From Streptosporangium sp. NBC_01495 (GTDB taxonomy: Bacteria; Actinomycetota; Actinomycetes; Streptosporangiales; Streptosporangiaceae), in NCBI RefSeq assembly GCF_036250735.1, contig NZ_CP109430.1, positions 6,510,001 through 6,574,000 on the forward strand: a stretch of DNA of 64,000 nt, given 5' to 3'. The notes under the pieces are model-generated. The model searched no databases and had not been told where the DNA came from. It worked only from the letters and a program-made list of their open reading frames with translations. The stretch's first letter is position 1. Each line of letters begins with the position of its first letter. Below are positions 61,000 through 64,000 of the stretch, in pieces. The position numbers and the translations under genes are program-made.

Positions 61000-61033
61000 G
61001 CGCGCTCCTCCGAGATGGTGACGCACGAGAGGA

Positions 61034-61393
61034 TCACTGGGCGATGTCCACGCGGAGGGCGACCGCGCCACGCAGGTAGACGTGCTGGATGTCCTGGCGG
61101 GACCGGTCGACGTCGACGTGGGCCATCAGCCGCACCACGCGGGGCAGCGCGCCGGGAACGTCGATCTCGGAGGCGCAGATCAGCGGAACGTCGTGGAAGC
61201 CGAGCTTGCGGGCGGCCAGGGCGGGAAACTCGGCGGTGAGATCGGGGGTGGCCGTGAAGATCACACTGATCACGTCCTCGGTGGTGAGCCTGTTGCGCCC
61301 CATCACCTCCGTGACCAGCTCGGTGACCCCGGACAGGATCTCGTCCCGGCTGTTGGCCCCGACCTGGGTCGCACCTCGGATCGCCCGTATCAT
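61034..61393 (-). CDS. aroH: Chorismate mutase, AroH type
   Basis: A 119-residue monofunctional chorismate mutase of the Bacillus AroH fold (trimeric barrel). RAIRGATQVGANSRDEIL at the start and the C-terminal HVYLRGAVALRVDI with the catalytic Arg region are typical. It feeds prephenate to TyrA, encoded next. Confidence 0.94.
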   Translation of the reverse strand: MIRAIRGATQVGANSRDEILSGVTELVTEVMGRNRLTTEDVISVIFTATPDLTAEFPALAARKLGFHDVPLICASEIDVPGALPRVVRLMAHVDVDRSRQDIQHVYLRGAVALRVDIAQ

Positions 61394-61412
61394 CGCCGTT
61401 CCTCCAATCCAC

Positions 61413-61446
61413 CGTGCCGGACCACCCCCGAGGATGGTCCGGCACG
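61413..61446 (-). terminator. Hairpin terminator after the rluB-type gene
   Basis: Perfect 12-bp arms (CGTGCCGGACCA and its complement) around a 10-nt loop, 25 bp beyond the rluB stop and 20 bp before the aroH start, all leftward. Confidence 0.85.
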
Positions 61447-61470
61447 TCCTAACACACGTGTCAGGGAAGG

Positions 61471-63561
61471 TTACAACCCGACGGCGGCGTAGAGCTCCCC
61501 AACTTCCGTGAGGGTCAGTGCCCGGACGGTGCCCGGCTTGAGGCGGCCGAGCTTGACCGGGCCGAACTCGATGCGGGCCAGGTCGATGACCGGGTGCCCG
61601 ACCTCCTCCAGCATGCGGCGGACGATGTGCTTGCGGCCCTCGTGCAGCACGATCTCGATCAGGGCCTGCTGTCCGTGCTCCTGGACCAGGGCGAAGGAGT
61701 CGGCCTTGGCGAGGCCGTCCTCCAGCTCGACGCCCTTCTTCAGGCGGCGGCCGAGGTCGCGCTCGATCCGGCCGGGAACCTTCGCCCAGTACTTCTTCTG
61801 GACGCCGTAGCTCGGGTGGGTGAGCCTGTTGGCCAGCTCACCGTCGTTGGTGAGCAGGATCAGGCCCTCGGTCTCGGTGTCGAGACGGCCCACGTGGAAC
61901 AGCCGCTCGGTGCGGTCGGCCACGAAGTCGGCCAGCGAGGGGCGGCCGTCCGGGTCGGACATGGTGCTGACGACGCCGATCGGCTTGTTGATCGCGAGGT
62001 AGACCAGGTCGGGCATGGTCGGCAGGCGCTTGCCGTCGACGTGGATGACCTGCTTGGCGGGGTCGACCCGGGCGCCGAAGCGGCGGACCACCTGGCCGTC
62101 GACCGTCACCCGGCCCTCGCCGATCATGTCCTCGCAGGCCCGGCGGCTGGCGACGCCCGCCTGGGCGAGGACCTTCTGCAGCCGGATGCCGTCGGGGACC
62201 TCGGTGGTGTCGCGCTCGTCGACGTAGTCGCGGTCGTAGAAGTCGGAGTCGCGCTTGGGCTGGCGGGCGGTCTTGAACCGGTCGTTCGCGATCGCGCCCG
62301 GCCTGAGCGGCGCCTTCGCCGCGGGGGCGCGGTTGGCGGACCGGTCAGCGGGAGCACGGCGCTCGCCGTACGCCCCGGCGCGGTCGCCGCCGATGGTCTG
62401 GACGTCGTCCCGGCGGCCGGTCCTGCCGAAGCGGCCACGGGAACCACCACCGGCGGGCGCGTCGCCGCGACCGCGGTCGGAGCCGGGCCTGCCACGCGAG
62501 CCGTCACGATCGGCGCGGAAGCCGCCGCGGTCGTCACGGCGCGGCCCGTCGGAGCGGAAACCGCCCTGCGAACCGCCCGAGGGCCTGCCACCGCCGTACT
62601 GGCTCCGCGAATCGTCACGGGAGCCGCCGAAGGACGAACCACCGCGATCGTCACGACGCGGACCGTCGGAGCGGAAACCACCCTGCGAACCACCGTCGGG
62701 CCTGCCGTACCGGCTGCGCGAATCGTCACGGGGCCCGCCGAAGGACGAACCACCGCGATCGTCACGACGCGGACCGTCGGAACGGTAACCACCGGACGAA
62801 GAACCACCCGAAGGCCTGCCGAACGAAGAACCACCACGATCATCCCGACGCGGACCGTCAGAACGGAAACCACCCTGCGAACCACCGAACGACGAACCAC
62901 CGCGATCGTCACGACGCGGACCGTCGGAACGGAAGCCACCCTGGGAGCCGCCCGAGGGCCTGCCGGACGAAGAACCACCACGGTCGTCACGGCGCGGACC
63001 GTCAGAGCGGTAACCACCCTGCGAACCACCGAAGGACGAACCACCGCGATCGTCACGACGCGGACCGTCGGAACGGTAACCACCGGACGAAGAACCGCCC
63101 GAAGGCCTGCCGGACGAAGAACCACCACGGTCGTCACGACGCGGACCGTCGGAACGGAAACCACCGGACGAACCACCCGAAGGCCTGCCGGACGAAGAAC
63201 CACCACGATCATCCCGACGCGGACCGTCAGAGCGGTAACCGCCCTGGGAGCCGCCCGAGGGCCTGCCGGACGAAGAACCACCACGGTCGTCACGGCGCGG
63301 ACCGTCGGAACGGAAACCACCGGACGAACCACCCGAAGGCCTGCCGAACGAAGAACCACCACGATCATCCCGACGCGGACCGTCGGAACGGAAACCACCC
63401 TGCGAACCACCTCGGAACCCGCCGGAGGAGGATCCGCCTCGGGAGGAGCCGCCCCGGAATCCACCGGACTGCGAGCCCCCACGGGGATTGCCACCGCGCG
63501 GGGCTCCGCCACGGCCTTGACCGCGTCCATCACCGGACGGGGTACTGCGCCTGTTGTTCAC
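61471..63561 (-). CDS. rluB: RluB-type 23S rRNA pseudouridine synthase with long RGG-repeat N-terminus
   Basis: A 696-residue protein. The last 245 residues are a complete RsuA/RluB enzyme: S4 domain (IRLQKVLAQAGVASRRACED), catalytic Asp in VGRLDTETEGLILLTNDGEL, and RKHIVRRMLEEVGHPVIDL near the end. Before it is a 430-residue disordered Arg/Gly/Ser/Asp extension with 11 copies of RSDGPRRDDRGG, like RGG RNA-binding tails. The GTG at 63561 overlaps the scpB stop by one base (TAGTG). Actinobacterial homologues often have such extensions, of variable length. Confidence 0.93.
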   Translation of the reverse strand: MNNRRSTPSGDGRGQGRGGAPRGGNPRGGSQSGGFRGGSSRGGSSSGGFRGGSQGGFRSDGPRRDDRGGSSFGRPSGGSSGGFRSDGPRRDDRGGSSSGRPSGGSQGGYRSDGPRRDDRGGSSSGRPSGGSSGGFRSDGPRRDDRGGSSSGRPSGGSSSGGYRSDGPRRDDRGGSSFGGSQGGYRSDGPRRDDRGGSSSGRPSGGSQGGFRSDGPRRDDRGGSSFGGSQGGFRSDGPRRDDRGGSSFGRPSGGSSSGGYRSDGPRRDDRGGSSFGGPRDDSRSRYGRPDGGSQGGFRSDGPRRDDRGGSSFGGSRDDSRSQYGGGRPSGGSQGGFRSDGPRRDDRGGFRADRDGSRGRPGSDRGRGDAPAGGGSRGRFGRTGRRDDVQTIGGDRAGAYGERRAPADRSANRAPAAKAPLRPGAIANDRFKTARQPKRDSDFYDRDYVDERDTTEVPDGIRLQKVLAQAGVASRRACEDMIGEGRVTVDGQVVRRFGARVDPAKQVIHVDGKRLPTMPDLVYLAINKPIGVVSTMSDPDGRPSLADFVADRTERLFHVGRLDTETEGLILLTNDGELANRLTHPSYGVQKKYWAKVPGRIERDLGRRLKKGVELEDGLAKADSFALVQEHGQQALIEIVLHEGRKHIVRRMLEEVGHPVIDLARIEFGPVKLGRLKPGTVRALTLTEVGELYAAVGL
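62521..63390 (-). repeat. Eleven-copy coding repeat in the rluB gene
   Basis: Each unit encodes RSDGPRRDDRGG plus a spacer of 6-20 residues (SSFGRPSGGSS, SSFGGSQ and similar). DNA identity between units is high, so the copies are recent or homogenised. The two units nearest 62521-62760 have longer spacers containing DDSRS. Confidence 0.95.
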
Positions 63562-64000
63562 TACTTCTGCTCCTCTAGGGATTCCATGTCGTCGGGCAGG
63601 AAAGGTGCCAGCTCGGGAAGCTCTTCGAGCTCCCGCAGGCCCATCCGCTCGAGAAAATACGAACTTGTCCGGTAGAGCACGGCTTGGCTCTCCGGTTCGG
63701 TGCCGGCCTCCTCGACCAGCCCCCTCGTCATCAGCGTGCGCATGACGCCGTCGCTGTTGACACCGCGGATGGCCGCCACCCGGGCCCGGCTCACCGGCTG
63801 CCGGTAGGCGACCACGGCCAGGGTCTCCAGAGCGGCCTGGGTCAGGCGCGTCTGCTGGCCGTCGCGGACGAACCGCTCCACGAGTGGCGCGCACTCGGCC
63901 CGCGTGTAGAACCGCCAGCCGCCCGCGACCTCTCTCAGGTCAAAACCCCGCCCGGAAGCGGTGTATTCCGCCGAGAGCTCACGAATCGCCCGCCCGATCT
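63561..64000 (-). CDS. scpB: Segregation and condensation protein B (5' end outside window)
   Basis: The C-terminal 146 residues of ScpB, a winged-helix partner of ScpA in the SMC condensin complex. The frame enters at the window edge (IRELSAEYTASGRGFDLREV, then GGWRFYTRAE) and continues with TQAALETLAVVAYRQPVSRA and RGVNSDGVMRTLMTRGLVEE. The stop overlaps the rluB start. Confidence 0.95.
   Translation of the reverse strand, partial: IGRAIRELSAEYTASGRGFDLREVAGGWRFYTRAECAPLVERFVRDGQQTRLTQAALETLAVVAYRQPVSRARVAAIRGVNSDGVMRTLMTRGLVEEAGTEPESQAVLYRTSSYFLERMGLRELEELPELAPFLPDDMESLEEQK

Noticed and set aside
62521..63390. CRISPR-like regular repeats
   Set aside because: Units are in-frame codon repeats of a protein tail and the spacers are themselves repetitive, not unique.
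61594..63675. A 693-codon plus-strand frame with Thr/Arg repeats opposite rluB
   Set aside because: The repeats are the reverse reading of the RSDGPRRDDRGG coding repeat; no start context or family.

Overview
The window reads as chromosomal DNA of a high-GC filamentous actinomycete. The signs are strong G/C third-position bias, many GTG starts and GTGA stop/start overlaps, a large LuxR-type (LAL) pathway regulator with a rare TTA codon, a type I PKS, and the actinobacterial gene order scpB-rluB-aroH-tyrA-cmk-der at the right end. The gene styles resemble Streptosporangiaceae (Streptosporangium/Nonomuraea-like), but that placement is inference.

Region 1 (1-13.9 kb) is the end of a glycosylated polyketide cluster. 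It holds a PKS module (KS-AT-DH, malonyl-type AT, running off the left edge), a DesVII/EryCIII-type glycosyltransferase coupled to it, an MMPL exporter, a cold-shock-domain protein, a LAL regulator, a type II thioesterase, glucose-1-phosphate thymidylyltransferase, and an acyl-carrier-like protein whose phosphopantetheine serine is replaced.

Region 2 (14.4-17.5 kb) is a graveyard that probably marks the cluster border. It contains a duplicated tail of the acyltransferase gene that lies intact at 17.5-18.25 kb, a DUF885 C-terminal remnant, an MbtH gene frameshifted at an A8 run, one intact MFS exporter, a Ser/Thr kinase with an internal deletion, and a DHA2 transporter fragment.

Region 3 (17.5-44.5 kb) is mostly ordinary metabolism: acyltransferase, a cyclase-family/TPP-enzyme pair, divergent dhaKLM (DhaL and DhaM joined by an open proline-rich linker after the dhaL stop), a secreted subtilase, a PucR regulator divergent from an intact branched-chain amino acid type ABC operon, Xaa-Pro aminopeptidase, a CDF transporter, MarR, and an LprG/P55-like lipoprotein-transporter pair.

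Region 4 (44.5-57.4 kb) looks like a lysine / 2-aminoadipate / 2-oxoadipate catabolic locus. It has ALDH7-type semialdehyde dehydrogenase, an ornithine-cyclodeaminase/mu-crystallin family enzyme, a Glu/Leu-type dehydrogenase, a YdiJ-like D-2-hydroxyglutarate dehydrogenase, and an HglS-type (DUF1338) 2-oxoadipate dioxygenase/decarboxylase. A GcvA-like LysR gene ends the left operon; a second LysR gene sits between the last two enzymes and is bracketed by a near-perfect 75-bp inverted repeat, so the same leader precedes both flanking catabolic genes. The liv-type uptake operon inside this locus is broken by three separate internal deletions, one of which made an in-frame LivG-LivF chimera.

Region 5 (57.5-64 kb) is core genome: der, cmk, tyrA, aroH, an rluB-type pseudouridine synthase with a long RGG/Ser-Gly repeat extension, and the end of scpB. 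I see no rRNA, tRNA, CRISPR array or insertion sequence.
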